A stretch of 64,000 bases of DNA from Candidatus Magnetobacterium casense (GTDB lineage: Bacteria; Nitrospirota; Thermodesulfovibrionia; Thermodesulfovibrionales; Magnetobacteriaceae). Both the position numbers and the translations under genes were made by a program. Shown one piece after another: positions 28,160 to 37,883 of this stretch (position 1 is its first letter; the number at the start of each line of letters is the position of its first letter). The stretch lies in assembly GCF_000714715.1 (NCBI RefSeq), contig NZ_JMFO01000012.1, positions 20,422 to 84,421 on the forward strand, given 5' to 3'. The notes beneath the pieces are model-generated. The model was given only the letters and a program-made list of their open reading frames with translations. It was not told the DNA's origin and made no database searches.

Positions 28160-31100
28160 ATGAAAGCAACAGAGTGGACTGTTGGTGATGTGTTGTTGGA
28201 CCTCTATGAAATACGTGAGGTCTACAAGAGTGGCGGTATGGGGGTGGTCTACCGGATATTTCACAGGGGCTGGAATGTGGAATTAGCCATGAAAAGCCCG
28301 CGCCCCGAGTACTTTCAAAAGGAAGAGGACAAACGCAATTTTGAACGTGAAGCCGAAACGTGGATGGACCTCGGGCTGCATCCCAACATCGTCAGTTGCT
28401 ACTACATAAGACGTATTGATGACATTCCCCGTGTCTTTGCCGAATACCTTGGCGGAGGCAATCTGAGGGACCACATACGCAAACGTAAATTAACTACCCT
28501 GGAGGGTATCTTAGACATAGCAATCCAGTTTGCCACCGGTCTGCACTATGCCCACGAAAATGGCCTGGTGCATCAGGACGTCAAACCGGCCAATGTCATG
28601 TTGTCCTATGACGGGATAGTCAAGGTGACGGACTTTGGACTTGCCAAGGCCAGGGCACTCACCGACACCAAGGCCATCGATCAGGGCATCAACCGGGGGA
28701 TGCTGGTCAGCTATGGCGGCATGACACCGGCCTACTGCTCCCCAGAGCAGGCAAGCTCCGCAGAGAGGTCAATGCCCACACTGTCACGGTCTGCACTGCC
28801 AAACCCTGCACAACAAACCATCGTTACGCCCACGACAAGTTCCTTACTGTTGGCGACCGACAAATCCCTGTCCACAAAGACAGACATATGGTCATGGGGG
28901 GTGTCCATACTGGAGATATTCGTAGGGGGCATAAACTGGATGACCGGTAGCATTGCCGATATCGCACTGGATAACTACCTCCAGAATGGTCCCATGGACG
29001 ATATCATACCCCGTATGCCCACGGAAATCGTAAGTCTGCTCAAACGCTGTCTCCAAAAGATGCCTGAAGATCGCCCCGCCTCCATGCTTGAGATCGTGGA
29101 GGAGTTAAGGCGCATATATCGTGATATCACCGGCAAGGCATATCCGCGTACCCAGTACCTGGCCGGTCGGGCAACCGCCGATGGTATCAACAACAGGGCA
29201 ATCTCACTGCTTGACCTCAAAAAAACCAGCGGGATTGATGCCCTCTGGAAGGAGGCATTGAAGACCGACCCCCTGCACTTTGAATCCACATACAACCTGG
29301 CTCTGTATGAGTGGAAAAACGGCATGATTACGGAAAAAGATATCATTCGCAGGATAAAGGCGATAACGATCAAGCGTCATATGAACTGGCGGGAGTGTCA
29401 CATGTTGGGCAACCTGTACATGTTTTCGGGCAACTACTCAAAGGCGGTAGAGGAGCTGTGGAAGGCCGTAGAGTCGGAGCATCCCTCCGCCGCAGAGATA
29501 AAGGACCTGGTGTTGGCCCTCTGTGCAGAGGGCAGGGCCTTTACCGCAACGGCCAGTAGTAAGGTCCCCGCTGCCATTACCCTGTGGAAGGATGTGGAGA
29601 GACAATGCCGCAGTATTATAGAGGACGTCCCCACTGGAACCGAAAAGACGCAGGAGCATCCCGAAACCGAAAAAACTAAGGAGCGTCCCGTAGCGGTAAA
29701 GAGCGCAGACCCCTACATAGTATCTGCCTGTACGCTGGCCCTGACCAGACAGGGCAGACAGAAGGAGGCCTATGAGTTTTATACCTCCTACAGAGAGAAA
29801 TCACCGGGGATGCCTTCCTCTGCAGCGGAGGCGTTTCATCGCTATCTGCCCGGATTTGAGACCCTGCATACCATAGAGGAACACAACGGCATGGTCAGCT
29901 CCATTGCAATCACCCCCGATAGCAAGAGGGCAATCTCTGCCGGCAGCGATGACAAGACGGTGCGCGTATGGGACATCGAAGAGGGCAAATGCCTGACCAC
30001 ACTGTATGGACACACCGATTGGGTCACATGCGTGTGCGTAAGCTCCGATGGCAGATTTGCAGTATCGGGCAGCAACGACAAGACCCTGCGGCTGTGGGAT
30101 ATCGGCTACAGTGTTGAAGGTACCACGGGCAGATGCGTGCGGGTTATCAGCAACTCTGCAAGGAATGGCTCATCAGAGGGTAACGACCCCGCAAGCAGGA
30201 TAACGGCGGTGGCCGTTACACCCGACAGCAAGTACATCCTGGCCGGATTCAACGACGGGGCTTTGTTGTTGTTTAGCTTGATATCCGGTGTAAAACTGAG
30301 GAGTTACGATGGCCACAGGGGCAGGATTACATCCGTGGCAATTACCCCCGATGGCCTCTATGCCGTAAGCGGAAGCGCCGATACGACAGTGTCTCTGTAC
30401 AACATCGTTACGGGCAAACTGCTGCGTACCTTCACCGGACATAGGGGTGGCGTGACTTCGGTTGCCATAAGCCCTTCAGGGACACTGCTCCTGACCGGCA
30501 GCGAGGACAAGGCCATGCGTCTGTACAATCTCGCAACGGCCCAGTGTGTGCATACCTTCAGAGGACACACGGGGGAGGTCTTATGTGTGGCATTCTCTGA
30601 CGATCAGACCTTGGCCGTCTCCGGAAGCAAGGATGAGACCTTATGTCTGTGGGATATAAGAAGCCGTCAGCGGGTCTTTTTATTCAGGAGGTTTGAGGGG
30701 CCTGCCCTGGCAATCACGCCATCGGGCAGACGGGCGGTCTATAGCATATGGAATGGCATCAGGATCGTTGAGATCGCCAATCACTATCCCCTATCATATG
30801 CCATCGCCATACCGGTTTCGTCGGTGGAGTCAGAGGAGCGCGAGGCGGCCTTCCGGAAAGAAATACAACGCGCAAGGGACCTCATCAGGGCCAACAATAT
30901 AAGAGAAGTCCCTGAAATTATTAAAAGGGCTCGTGATATAAAGGGCTATGAAAAAGACAGAGATGCCCTTGAGATAAAGGAACAGTTGGCGGCCTACTTC
31001 CCAAAAATGGAGCTGCTTGGCGCCTGGCAGCTTAACACCTGGGAACTCAACAATCCTGCCGGTCATACCGGTGGTGTCAATGCCGTAGCGGTTACGCCCG

Positions 31101-34100
31101 ATGACAGGTATGTCATTGCCGGGGCAGAGGATGGCTGCCTGTATATGTGGGAGCTTGACTCCGGCGAACTCAGCGGGGTGTTGGAGGGCCATAAGGACAG
31201 CGTTACAACGTTGGATATCAGTGCTAACGGCAGATATGTCATCTCCGGCTCCAAAGACAAGACGGTGCGCCTGTGGGAGCTACCGACGGGGCAGAATACT
31301 ATTGCTCAGACGTTTTATGGCCATACGCTCTATGGTCATTCCGGCAGCATTAGTAAGGTGGTCTTTGGTACGGACCCTCACTATGCACTCTCTCAGGACT
31401 ATAAAGGCGTGCTACTGTTCTGGGACCTGGTCAACAGGGAGGCTGTACGGACATTATACGATAAAGAGGGTTGTACCGTAGCGGCCCTGCACCCTGACCT
31501 CAGATACGCAATCTCCGGAAGGGCTGACGGTGTCATCACCATATGGGATATCGCACTTGAGGAGCGGTATCGTACCTTTAAGATGTTAAACAAGAGCGTA
31601 ACGGCTGTGGCAGTGAGCTCCGATGGCAGATTCATTCTGACGGGGGCACTCTACGACGGCACTCTCCAGTTGTGGGATTTCAGAAGTGGCAGGAACCTTC
31701 GCAGTTTTACCGGCCACACGGGCGGAATAACCACCGTCTGCTTCAGTGCCGATGTCAGGTACATATTGTCGGTGGGCGCTGATAAGACCATCCGCATCTG
31801 GGATATAGAGACGAGCAGGGAGGTGCGCAAGTTTACCTTGCACGGTGAAGACATAAACACGGCGGTGTTAAGTCCAAACGGCTGGTTGGTTGTTACCGGC
31901 AGTAAGGACAGGACGTTAAGCTCGTTTTACCTGGACTGGGACATTGTCGCCCTCAACTATGAAGACTGGGACGACAGGGCGTTGCCTTATCTTGAGACCT
32001 TTTTGACCATGCATACGCCGCTTTCACAAAACACCCTGCTGCGACGGGGAATGCCACAGTACAGCGAAGAGGACTTTGACTCACTGCTGAGGCAATTGAG
32101 CCTCAAAGGTTTTGGCTGGCTCACTCCGGAGGGGATCAGACAAAAGCTCGACTACCTCCGGAAAAACGCCGCCGATAAGTCCACCGAGTCAGAGAGAACA
32201 TATAAAATGCTCATAGGTCTCAGTCTGGCCCTCATCCGGGAGGGCATTAAGGAAGGCGCCACTGACCACGACTCCAAGGTGGTGAGTGCACTGGAGACGA
32301 TTAAAAAGGCACGTTCTATAAATGGCTATGCCAGAGATGAACAACTGTTGAGGATATATGACAAGATATCGGCCGTATTTCCGAAGAAGGACATTTCGGC
32401 GGCATGGAAGGTCAGATATTTTAAGAGCCACGAGGCGGCCATTAACACGCTGGCCGTCAGCCCCAACGGCAAGTATGCCATCTCAGGCGGGGATGACAGA
32501 AACGTCTGTCTGTGGGATATAGCGTCCAGGACGCTTGTGAGGGGGTTTGCGGGACACACGGCAGAGGTCATGGCTGTGGCATTTATAGACGACAACCGTT
32601 TCCTTTCAGGCGGTGCAGACAAGACCCTCCGGATGTGGGATATCAAAAGCGGACAATGTTTGAGGGTCTTTAGTGAGCACACGGAGGCAATATGCTCGCT
32701 CTGGGCAGACGGGGTCGGGCTGATAGCGGTCTGTGGCTGTATTGATGGCTCGGTCCGTGTGTGGGACATCGACGGTGGGGATATATTACGTATATACAAA
32801 AACCCCCCGGGTAGCGTAAACGCACTGGCAGTAAGCTCTAACCTCAAGATTATGCTAACGGGGGGCAAAGACAGAAAGCTCACCCTGTGGCAGTTGAGCA
32901 CGGGAAAGCCTTTATGCGTTATGCAGGGACACTCTGATGCGATAACTGCCCTGGCCATAGCCCCCAACGGGATGTTTGCCGTATCGGGCAGCGAAGACAG
33001 GTCAGTGCGGAGCTGGAACCTCTCCACGGGTGAGGCAATGGACACATACGAAGGCCATAAATCCGGGGTAACTGCCGTCGATATAAGCCCCGATGGTACC
33101 TTTGTGGTATCGGCTGGAAGGGACAACAGGCTTTGTCTCTGGAGGCTGTCAAGCCAGGGACGCCCGGCAGCGGAAAAGAGCCGGGAGCATCCGGCAGCGG
33201 GAAGTAAGGATGAGTTTCGCACGCTCAAGGGGCACGATGACGCAGTGCTGGCTGTAAGGTTTACCCCTGATGCCTCTCATCTTGTGTCGGCGGCAGTGGA
33301 CAGGACGCTCTGTCTGTGGCATCTGCAGTGGCAGGAGGCCCTACAATCGATTAATGGGCCTGCCGATGCCGAGCAACAGTGCGGGAAATACATAGAAGAC
33401 TTTCTCCTTCGCTACCGGCCACTGATGAAGGACTCTCTCACCAGAAAGGGCAAACCCCAGTGGGGTAAGGACGCCCTCAACGGGTTTGTCATGGAGTTAC
33501 GTTACCGGGGGCTTGGCTTGATACCGGTGCAGCAGGTTACGCAACGGCTGATGCGCCTTAGTGACGAGCAGGGACGCAATGCCGGGGCGCTTGAAGCCGC
33601 ATTTACGCAGTACATAGAGGGGGCGGGAGTATCGCTCAAGGACAGGGCTTATGCAAGGAGCCTGGGATTTGTATCAAAGGCCGTCGGCATCGAAGGGTAC
33701 GCCAGGGACCCCAGGGCACTCAGTGCGATAGCAGAGTTGGCGGTTACACAACCCCGAAACAAGCTCAACTCGTTGTGGAAGCACAAGACCCTTCCGGTAA
33801 AGGGGGCAAGGGTCAGCGTGTTTATGTTCATGCCCCCGGGGGCATCCGGCAGCGGTAAAGAGCCGGGGCGTTATGCCCTGTGCACCGTTGCGGGCAGTGA
33901 CAACACGACTGCGGTATACGATTTGCGGACTTGGCAGCCGCTGGTGGTGTTCAAGGGACATCAGGATACCGTAACTTCTGTGGGGGTTTCCTACGATGGC
34001 ACGGTGGCCGTATCGGGCAGCAAGGACAAGACTCTGCGTCTGTGGGACGTTGCCACGGGGCAGTGTAGGGGCGTCCTTGAAGGGCACACGGGGGGGGTTA

Positions 34101-34972
34101 ATGCCGTGGCCGTCACGGCAGATGGCAAGTACGTTGTCTCCGGCGGCGATGATGCCACTCTCAGACTGTGGGATGCCGCCGCAATGTCAAAGGTCAAGGT
34201 CTTTAAGAACAACGACCTCGCTGTCAAGGCCCTGAAGATAAGCCCCGATGAGTTGTATATTTTCTGTGGAAACTCAGACGGCACGCTCAACTTTATGGAT
34301 ATAGCGTTAGGGCGCCTCATACACGCCTTCAGGGGACACGAGGGGGCTATAACGTCGCTCAGTGTCTCCCCCGGTGGTCGCCATGTGATCTCCGGTGGAA
34401 CCGATGCCACAATCCGGTTGTGGGACATTCCAACGGGTGAGTGTTTTCGCACCTTTACCGGGCATGTCGGGGCCGTTACGACGGTGGCCGTCACACCTAA
34501 TGGCCGATATCTGATCTCAGGCGGTGTTGACAAGACCGTGCGGATATGGGACATACCCTCTGCCCAAGTCTTTGACACCATACAGTGGCATGCCGCAGAG
34601 GTGTGCTGTGTTGCCGTCAGTGGGGATGGCACGTATATGTTTTCCGGGGGGCAGGACCCCTTTGCATACCTGTGGTACCTCAACTGGCACCTGATGCTCA
34701 GACCCATTACCCAATGGGACGATGGCGCCAGGGCATTTCTGGAGGCATTTATCTGTATGCGCACGGCAAAGCTTGGCACCCACTCCGTCTTTGCCAGGAA
34801 GCCGCAGTGGTCGGAGGATGACTTCAACGCCCTCCTGCAGACCCTCGCACACGCAGGCTACGGATGGCTGGCACCACAGGGCATAAGAGACAAACTCCAG
34901 GAAATGGCCGATAAATGGAAAACCGTCCTGGCAGGAAAAAAGAAGTTCTTTGAAAAACAGTTCAGGTCATAG
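28160..34972 (+). CDS. Giant serine/threonine protein kinase with four WD40 propellers
   Basis: About 2270 aa, with no membrane helix or signal peptide seen. Residues 10-330 form a Hanks-type kinase: Gly-loop (YKSGGMGVVYR), catalytic Lys in LAMKSP, the catalytic loop as VHQDVKPANVM (HQD in place of HRD, Asp kept), DFGLAKA and TPAYCSPEQ. A TPR-like helical region (about 350-540) follows. Then come about 28 WD40 blades in four groups of about seven. The propellers are separated by repeated helical linkers of two kinds: ARDIKGY/ARSINGYARD, and WDDRALPYLETFL/W..DF..LL..L...G.G.L.P..I. This order suggests duplication of a propeller-linker unit. It probably scaffolds or senses protein partners and phosphorylates them. 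The start may instead be the TTG at 28148; no clear ribosome site is seen. Confidence 0.92.
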   Translation: MKATEWTVGDVLLDLYEIREVYKSGGMGVVYRIFHRGWNVELAMKSPRPEYFQKEEDKRNFEREAETWMDLGLHPNIVSCYYIRRIDDIPRVFAEYLGGGNLRDHIRKRKLTTLEGILDIAIQFATGLHYAHENGLVHQDVKPANVMLSYDGIVKVTDFGLAKARALTDTKAIDQGINRGMLVSYGGMTPAYCSPEQASSAERSMPTLSRSALPNPAQQTIVTPTTSSLLLATDKSLSTKTDIWSWGVSILEIFVGGINWMTGSIADIALDNYLQNGPMDDIIPRMPTEIVSLLKRCLQKMPEDRPASMLEIVEELRRIYRDITGKAYPRTQYLAGRATADGINNRAISLLDLKKTSGIDALWKEALKTDPLHFESTYNLALYEWKNGMITEKDIIRRIKAITIKRHMNWRECHMLGNLYMFSGNYSKAVEELWKAVESEHPSAAEIKDLVLALCAEGRAFTATASSKVPAAITLWKDVERQCRSIIEDVPTGTEKTQEHPETEKTKERPVAVKSADPYIVSACTLALTRQGRQKEAYEFYTSYREKSPGMPSSAAEAFHRYLPGFETLHTIEEHNGMVSSIAITPDSKRAISAGSDDKTVRVWDIEEGKCLTTLYGHTDWVTCVCVSSDGRFAVSGSNDKTLRLWDIGYSVEGTTGRCVRVISNSARNGSSEGNDPASRITAVAVTPDSKYILAGFNDGALLLFSLISGVKLRSYDGHRGRITSVAITPDGLYAVSGSADTTVSLYNIVTGKLLRTFTGHRGGVTSVAISPSGTLLLTGSEDKAMRLYNLATAQCVHTFRGHTGEVLCVAFSDDQTLAVSGSKDETLCLWDIRSRQRVFLFRRFEGPALAITPSGRRAVYSIWNGIRIVEIANHYPLSYAIAIPVSSVESEEREAAFRKEIQRARDLIRANNIREVPEIIKRARDIKGYEKDRDALEIKEQLAAYFPKMELLGAWQLNTWELNNPAGHTGGVNAVAVTPDDRYVIAGAEDGCLYMWELDSGELSGVLEGHKDSVTTLDISANGRYVISGSKDKTVRLWELPTGQNTIAQTFYGHTLYGHSGSISKVVFGTDPHYALSQDYKGVLLFWDLVNREAVRTLYDKEGCTVAALHPDLRYAISGRADGVITIWDIALEERYRTFKMLNKSVTAVAVSSDGRFILTGALYDGTLQLWDFRSGRNLRSFTGHTGGITTVCFSADVRYILSVGADKTIRIWDIETSREVRKFTLHGEDINTAVLSPNGWLVVTGSKDRTLSSFYLDWDIVALNYEDWDDRALPYLETFLTMHTPLSQNTLLRRGMPQYSEEDFDSLLRQLSLKGFGWLTPEGIRQKLDYLRKNAADKSTESERTYKMLIGLSLALIREGIKEGATDHDSKVVSALETIKKARSINGYARDEQLLRIYDKISAVFPKKDISAAWKVRYFKSHEAAINTLAVSPNGKYAISGGDDRNVCLWDIASRTLVRGFAGHTAEVMAVAFIDDNRFLSGGADKTLRMWDIKSGQCLRVFSEHTEAICSLWADGVGLIAVCGCIDGSVRVWDIDGGDILRIYKNPPGSVNALAVSSNLKIMLTGGKDRKLTLWQLSTGKPLCVMQGHSDAITALAIAPNGMFAVSGSEDRSVRSWNLSTGEAMDTYEGHKSGVTAVDISPDGTFVVSAGRDNRLCLWRLSSQGRPAAEKSREHPAAGSKDEFRTLKGHDDAVLAVRFTPDASHLVSAAVDRTLCLWHLQWQEALQSINGPADAEQQCGKYIEDFLLRYRPLMKDSLTRKGKPQWGKDALNGFVMELRYRGLGLIPVQQVTQRLMRLSDEQGRNAGALEAAFTQYIEGAGVSLKDRAYARSLGFVSKAVGIEGYARDPRALSAIAELAVTQPRNKLNSLWKHKTLPVKGARVSVFMFMPPGASGSGKEPGRYALCTVAGSDNTTAVYDLRTWQPLVVFKGHQDTVTSVGVSYDGTVAVSGSKDKTLRLWDVATGQCRGVLEGHTGGVNAVAVTADGKYVVSGGDDATLRLWDAAAMSKVKVFKNNDLAVKALKISPDELYIFCGNSDGTLNFMDIALGRLIHAFRGHEGAITSLSVSPGGRHVISGGTDATIRLWDIPTGECFRTFTGHVGAVTTVAVTPNGRYLISGGVDKTVRIWDIPSAQVFDTIQWHAAEVCCVAVSGDGTYMFSGGQDPFAYLWYLNWHLMLRPITQWDDGARAFLEAFICMRTAKLGTHSVFARKPQWSEDDFNALLQTLAHAGYGWLAPQGIRDKLQEMADKWKTVLAGKKKFFEKQFRS

Positions 34973-34996
34973 CCAAGAAAAAAAGACAAAATCACT

Positions 34997-35242
34997 TTAC
35001 CGCAATTCTAAAAGCAACTTTATCTCGTCATCTGTAAATCCAAGCTGTCGCATTATTCGCAGAGTATAATAAGGAGAAAGTTCTTTAGCACCCATATCTA
35101 TCAGAACAACTCTTTTTCCTCCCTTAAAATAGCGAACATAAATACTATGGTCTCCTTTACCTTCCCTATAATAAGCACATCCACCTCTTTCTAAAATACG
35201 GATTAGTTCTCTTGGCTTAAGTGATGGGAAATTCTTAAGCAT
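34997..35242 (-). CDS. hicA: HicA-family toxin (mRNA interferase)
   Basis: An 81 aa double-stranded-RNA-binding-like protein with the HicA pattern: LKPRELIRILERGGC, the catalytic His in GKGDHSIYV, and VVLIDMGAKELSPYYTLRIMRQLG. It degrades mRNA and is held inactive by HicB. Its start overlaps the end of the upstream hicB by 40 bases. Antitoxin-first order is common in HicBA. The AT-rich composition contrasts with the WD40 kinase gene that ends 24 bases away. Confidence 0.88.
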   Translation of the reverse strand: MLKNFPSLKPRELIRILERGGCAYYREGKGDHSIYVRYFKGGKRVVLIDMGAKELSPYYTLRIMRQLGFTDDEIKLLLELR

Positions 35243-35511
35243 ATACCTTTTTTTAATTCATATGCTTCTTCGATAACTGTATCAGTTTCAAAAGATAGAA
35301 ACTCATGTAGTTCACTTATATGTAAAGGCTCATTATAGATATATTGTTCGGATTTTAAGATATCGTCAAATGACTCGACCGCCTCTTTAAGCTTCTCTAA
35401 AGCAGTATCTTTAGTATTCCCCTGTCCTACTAGTCCATTTTCAAGACAAAGAGCTACCCAATAATTTCCGCTTTTTCGTAAAACTGCTGTGTAAAAATCC
35501 ATTAATCTCAC
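35203..35511 (-). CDS. hicB: HicB-family antitoxin
   Basis: The 102 aa partner of the HicA toxin. The HicB N-terminal fold is visible: FYTAVLRKSGNYWVALCLENGLVGQGNTKDTALEKLKEAVE, the split-RNase-H-like strand-helix unit. The C-terminal half (SFDDILKSEQYIYNEP) has no clear ribbon-helix-helix or Cro-like DNA-binding motif, so autoregulation cannot be inferred from it. CACCTCC on the plus strand (GGAGGTG on the coding strand) gives a strong ribosome site. It is transcribed away from a second hicBA module, sharing the 150-base intergenic region. Confidence 0.85.
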   Translation of the reverse strand: MRLMDFYTAVLRKSGNYWVALCLENGLVGQGNTKDTALEKLKEAVESFDDILKSEQYIYNEPLHISELHEFLSFETDTVIEEAYELKKGICLRISHHLSQEN

Positions 35512-35593
35512 CTCCTATGCATGATACAAACAGTATGGAATGTTTACTCCCTTTTGTGTCCATAAAAAAATACTCCCGTTATGTTATGATAAG

Positions 35594-35610
35594 GGTAAAA
35601 GTATTTTACC
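35594..35610. promoter_or_regulatory. Palindromic operator candidate between two hicBA modules
   Basis: Perfect inverted repeat GGTAAAA-GTA-TTTTACC in the divergent intergenic region. HicB antitoxins commonly autoregulate from such palindromes, so this is a candidate operator for one or both operons. Confidence 0.45.
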
Positions 35611-35661
35611 ATATTTTACTATTTTCTTGCGTAATATGAGTTAATAAGGAGTAAGCAGAGT

Positions 35662-35886
35662 ATGGCACGGATATTTAAAGTGATCATTATGTATGATCAT
35701 GAATATGAGGGATATGTTGTAGATGTCCCTGAGCTTGTAGGGTGTATGAGTCAGGGCAAGACTATGGATGAAGCCCTGGCCAATATAAAGGATGCTATCA
35801 GGGGATGGTTGTATGTAGAAGAAAGTCATGGAAGGTTGGATATTCCAGAAAGAACAGAGGTGTTTTTAGGGGAAGTAACGATCTGA
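35662..35886 (+). CDS. hicB: HicB-family antitoxin (short)
   Basis: The 74 aa HicB core: FKVIIMYDHEYEGYVVDVPELVGCMSQGKTMDEALANIKDAI in consecutive strands and helix, the UPF0150 pattern. AAGGAG lies upstream of the ATG. The partner hicA starts six bases downstream. Short HicB proteins like this lack a DNA-binding tail, so regulation may depend on another factor. It is the second HicBA module in 1.1 kb and is only distantly similar to the first. Confidence 0.87.
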   Translation: MARIFKVIIMYDHEYEGYVVDVPELVGCMSQGKTMDEALANIKDAIRGWLYVEESHGRLDIPERTEVFLGEVTI

Positions 35887-35891
35887 AAGAT

Positions 35892-36110
35892 ATGGGAATA
35901 CTTTCCAACATGTCGGGCAGAGATATTGTTAAGGTCTTTAAGGAGTTTGGGTATACAGAGGATCATCAAACCGGAAGCCATGTGATACTATACCATGACA
36001 CAAGGGCAACATTATCAGTTCCAAATCATAGAGAAATAGCGCCAGGTTTACTGAGGGGATTAATAAGAAAAAGCGGAATAAGTGTTGATGATTTTATGAA
36101 GGCCAGGTAA
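35892..36110 (+). CDS. hicA: HicA-family toxin
   Basis: A 72 aa HicA homologue: MSGRDIVKVFKEFGYTEDHQTGSHVILYH with the catalytic His in GSHVIL, PNHREIAPGLLRGLIRKSGISVDDF at the end. I take the ATG at 35892, five bases after the hicB stop; the frame is open back into hicB but that part does not resemble HicA. The protein ends KAR, followed 20 bases later by an inverted-repeat element. Confidence 0.87.
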   Translation: MGILSNMSGRDIVKVFKEFGYTEDHQTGSHVILYHDTRATLSVPNHREIAPGLLRGLIRKSGISVDDFMKAR

Positions 36111-36129
36111 GCACTAAGAAGACCGTAAC

Positions 36130-36337
36130 TTGACAATGTCACATTATAAGTAAAACAAGGGATTGTCTGAACCAGGATTACACAGATTAAAGGATTTACA
36201 GGAAAAAGGGATAAGACCTTTTTTTTTAACAAAATCCTGATAATCCCCGATAATCAAATCGCTCCTTACAGTCGCCAGGCCGTTAAATCGTGGTTCAGAC
36301 ATCTTTGGTTGCAGAAATTGGAATGTGACATTGTCAA
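36130..36337. repeat. Nested inverted-repeat element with TGACANTGTCA ends
   Basis: The outer arms are TTGACAATGTCACATT (36130-36145) and its exact inverse (36322-36337). The inner arms are GTCTGAACCA (36165-36174) and TGGTTCAGAC (36291-36300), enclosing an imperfect palindrome built on GATTANNNGGATT. No reading frame is present. One outer arm recurs at 44328-44343 after the PIN gene. It may be a MITE, or each TGACANTGTCA may be a regulator site. Confidence 0.7.
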
Positions 36338-36409
36338 ACTACATATCAGGGTAAAACTGCATTTCAATTTTTTTACTTTTTCTGACGGTTTTTGTTAATA
36401 TATTCTAAC

Positions 36410-37762
36410 ATGACGGATATAAAAAAGCAGGCAATCGAGGAGAAGATGAAGGACCTCTACCTTGACAGTACGACGATACTGTACGTGGAGGATGAGGAAA
36501 TTATACGGACCAACGTAGCCCGTTTTCTCAAAAGACGCATAAAAGAACTTTACCTGGCCACAAACGGCAAAGAGGGCATTGATCTCTTCAGGCTGAAGAA
36601 CCCCGACATTGTGGTAACCGACATCCGTATGCCTGTCATGAATGGCCTGGACATGGCCGGCGAGATAAAGGCCATCAACGACGACTGTCCCGTCATTATC
36701 ACTACGGCCTACAATGACGAGGAGTATTTCCTCAAGGCCATCGATATCGGCGTAGACAAGTACATTAAAAAGCCCATAAACAATAAAGAACTGCTGCACG
36801 TCCTGTTAAAAACCGCACGGATAGTCATACAGCAGAGGGATATTGATGCCAAAAACGAATTCATAAGGACGATCCTCGACAACAATCCGACCTTTATCAT
36901 GATCACGGACGGTGAGAACATCACCTTTCTCAACAAGTCTTTCCTGAACTACCTGGGATTTGCTACCATCGAGGAGTTTCAGTATAAGTGCAAGACCCTA
37001 AACCGGTTTCTTGTGTTAAAGGAGGAGTCTTTCTATAAGGGGAAGTCGTTTCAGGAGTGGTTGGGGATTATCGTAAGCGGCAACAGCAAGGATTACATCG
37101 TACATCTTTCGGGCAAGGGTGAGTTAAAGAGCGAGGCAAGGGCCTACCTGTTACATGCCAGCGAAATCCCCGGACATAACAAGGGGGGAAGGTATCTCGT
37201 CTCCTTTACGGACGTCTCACACATAGAGATGGACCGCAAGAAGTACCAGAACCTCGCATGTAAGGACCCGTTGACGAGTATCTATAACAGGAAGAAGTTC
37301 GAGGATGAGCTGACTAAGGAAATTGAGCGTGTAGTGCGGTATAAAAGTAACCTGGCTATCATTATCTTTGACATAGACCACTTTAAGCACATAAACGACA
37401 ACTATGGCCATCAGGTTGGAGACTACGTCTTGCAGGAGTTAACGGCCCTGGTGGATGTGCATATCAGGGCTACGGACATATTTGCGCGTTACGGTGGTGA
37501 GGAATTTATCATCCTGACCCCCGAAACCACCATAGAGGGGGCAAGGGAGCTGGCCGAAAAGCTCCGGGAGACCATTGACGGCTACGCCTTTAACCACGTA
37601 GGGCATGTGACATGCAGCTTTGGGGTCTCCGAGTATGTGAAGGAGGAGTCTGCATACATATTTATAAAAAAGGCTGATTATGCCCTGTACATAGCCAAAA
37701 ACAAAGGACGCAACAGGGTCAGTATCATCGAAAAGGAACATTCACTTGTCTTTAACGTATAG
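36410..37762 (+). CDS. Response regulator diguanylate cyclase (REC-PAS-GGDEF)
   Basis: A 450 aa signalling enzyme that should make cyclic di-GMP from two GTP. The receiver domain (20-140) has its phospho-acceptor at Asp71 (DIVVTDIRMP) and its Lys in KKPINN. A PAS domain (about 150-275) follows, then GGDEF (290-450) with the active site YGGEEF and an intact inhibitory I-site RATD placed five residues before it, so product feedback is expected. The ATG at 36410 is preferred to a TTG at 36392. TA-rich -10-like sequence lies within 15 bases of the ATG, and no ribosome site is visible. Confidence 0.94.
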   Translation: MTDIKKQAIEEKMKDLYLDSTTILYVEDEEIIRTNVARFLKRRIKELYLATNGKEGIDLFRLKNPDIVVTDIRMPVMNGLDMAGEIKAINDDCPVIITTAYNDEEYFLKAIDIGVDKYIKKPINNKELLHVLLKTARIVIQQRDIDAKNEFIRTILDNNPTFIMITDGENITFLNKSFLNYLGFATIEEFQYKCKTLNRFLVLKEESFYKGKSFQEWLGIIVSGNSKDYIVHLSGKGELKSEARAYLLHASEIPGHNKGGRYLVSFTDVSHIEMDRKKYQNLACKDPLTSIYNRKKFEDELTKEIERVVRYKSNLAIIIFDIDHFKHINDNYGHQVGDYVLQELTALVDVHIRATDIFARYGGEEFIILTPETTIEGARELAEKLRETIDGYAFNHVGHVTCSFGVSEYVKEESAYIFIKKADYALYIAKNKGRNRVSIIEKEHSLVFNV

Positions 37763-37883
37763 CCCCCTTGGATGTTGCAAGTCCATATGGCAGCGATGTC
37801 TTTTTAGGCTGGATTGACAAACTATATGACTGATATGTTATCATTGCATCCAGCAATGTAAGAAAAAAACAAACGGAGGTAAG

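Noticed and set aside
32326..33228. 300-codon antisense frame within the WD40 kinase gene
   Set aside because: A shadow of repeated WD40 codons; no family resemblance and no start signal.
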